A stretch of DNA of 6,346 nucleotides from an uncultured beta proteobacterium (GTDB lineage Bacteria; Pseudomonadota; Gammaproteobacteria; Burkholderiales; Burkholderiaceae): contig CAILON010000437.1 of the NCBI GenBank assembly GCA_903835865.1, positions 1 to 6,346 of the forward strand, in the 5' to 3' direction. Shown piece after piece: positions 5,608-6,346 of this stretch (positions are counted from its first letter, which is position 1; each line of letters begins with the position of its first letter). A model generated the notes under the pieces. It searched no databases. It saw only the letters and a program-made list of their open reading frames with translations, and was not told where the DNA came from. The position numbers and the translations under genes are program-made.

Positions 5608-6346
5608 ATGCAATTTCTAGAGAATATCTTTCAATCTATTTGTGCGCAGCTACTTCCAACAGCCTGCATTATTTGTGATCAGTTTCAGGAAGACTGTGTA
5701 TGTAAAAACTGCAAGCAATCCCTACAAGAGAATGCGCTTTGTAATTACGAATGTTGCTATCAATGCGGCCTCCCTCTTAGGCAATCAGAAATGCTTGAGA
5801 AGCGATGCGAGTCCTGCCTCAAAAACCCACCTTATTTTGATGAAACCATTTGTCTAGATCGCTACGATGGCGTTTTACAAAATGCCCTGCACCAACTGAA
5901 GTATCAAAAACGCATTGCCTTTGCCCATGGCCTAGCCAATACATGGAATGAGATCATGTTCGAGCAGCTCAAGAATGCTCAGGGAAATTATTTACTCCCC
6001 GTACCACTCAGCTCGGAAAAACTCTGTATGCGTGGATTTAATCAAAGCTGGGAATTAGCACGGCGTATACGCTGGGGCCCTGAGATTCAGAGGCTGCCCC
6101 ATATATTAAAGCGGCACCATCGCATTGAACAGCAAGCGGGAAGCTCTTTGAATATGCGCCAATCCAAAATACGCGACACCTTTTATCTCGATCAAAATTC
6201 TATTTGCCTCTTGCAGAATAAATCAGTCATTATTTTTGACGACGTCATGACCAGCGGTTCCACCTTAGATGAAATTGCGCGCGTTCTGAAGGACAATGGG
6301 GTATCGCGTGTCATTAATTGGGTTTTATTGAGAACCACTAAACCCA
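5608..6346 (+). CDS. comF: ComF family protein, phosphoribosyltransferase-like (3' end cut by window edge)
   Basis: The 246 visible codons run open to the right edge. Family members are about this long, so only a few residues are probably missing. The N-terminal part is a double zinc-ribbon-like region with Cys pairs at 20/23, 32/35, 50/53 and 67/70. The C-terminal part is a type I phosphoribosyltransferase fold: PVPLS at 131-135, MRGFNQSWELA at 141-151 (the RGFNQ signature), and the PRPP loop VIIFDDVMTSGSTL at 207-220 with Asp211, Asp212 and Thr215-Thr219. ComF helps natural transformation in competent bacteria, acting in the cytoplasm on incoming DNA. Many proteobacterial homologues (GntX type) have less certain roles. 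The ATG at 5608 is the only start that keeps the first Cys pair with a sensible N-terminus. There is no Shine-Dalgarno. It is divergent from the methyltransferase gene with a 23-nt gap. Confidence 0.92.
   Translation, partial: MQFLENIFQSICAQLLPTACIICDQFQEDCVCKNCKQSLQENALCNYECCYQCGLPLRQSEMLEKRCESCLKNPPYFDETICLDRYDGVLQNALHQLKYQKRIAFAHGLANTWNEIMFEQLKNAQGNYLLPVPLSSEKLCMRGFNQSWELARRIRWGPEIQRLPHILKRHHRIEQQAGSSLNMRQSKIRDTFYLDQNSICLLQNKSVIIFDDVMTSGSTLDEIARVLKDNGVSRVINWVLLRTTKP

Noticed and set aside
5642..5857. Plus-strand frame of 71 codons in another frame at the right side
   Set aside because: It overlaps the start of the ComF gene, whose Cys pairs and PRPP loop clearly mark the real frame.

Overview
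The window looks like a chromosomal segment from a betaproteobacterium of the Burkholderiales, most like Polynucleobacter or a close relative. This is judged from the gene order, the protein sequences and the moderate GC content; no database was searched. About three quarters of it is the front part of an aa3/caa3-type cytochrome c oxidase operon, all on the minus strand.

Layout in the direction of transcription of the oxidase operon (right to left): coxB (subunit II with a fused cytochrome c domain, 4602-3445), coxA (subunit I, 3404-1785), a tiny one-helix protein overlapping the coxA end (1801-1670), ctaG/cox11 (CuB insertion chaperone, 1654-1070), a DUF2970 one-helix protein overlapping ctaG by 4 bp (1073-879), and coxC (subunit III, from 849 and running off the left edge a few codons before its expected end). 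The genes are tightly packed, with gaps of 40 nt or less and two overlaps. One strong promoter candidate, with a perfect TATAAT, lies upstream of coxB at about 4693-4721. It is flanked by the palindrome GGGTTAACCC.

To the right of the oxidase operon, also on the minus strand, is a BioC-like methyltransferase homologue (5584-4796) whose SAM-binding glycine loop is missing. Back to back with it, on the plus strand, is a ComF-family phosphoribosyltransferase-like gene (5608 to the right edge, missing at most its last residues). Their start codons are only 23 nt apart. A shared palindrome AGTATACT offers a TATACT -10 box to each strand, so both genes may be transcribed with almost no leader.

How the genes work together: CoxA, CoxB and CoxC form the membrane oxidase core that takes electrons from cytochrome c, reduces O2 and pumps protons. 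CtaG delivers copper to CoxA. The two small membrane proteins sit where assembly factors are expected. I saw no tRNA, rRNA, CRISPR array, insertion sequence or phage signal, and no gene-free stretch over 300 bases. The largest gap is the 193-nt coxB upstream region. I did not find a clearly novel multi-gene system. The most unusual points are the degenerate methyltransferase, the compact divergent promoter and the two little-described small proteins inside the oxidase operon.
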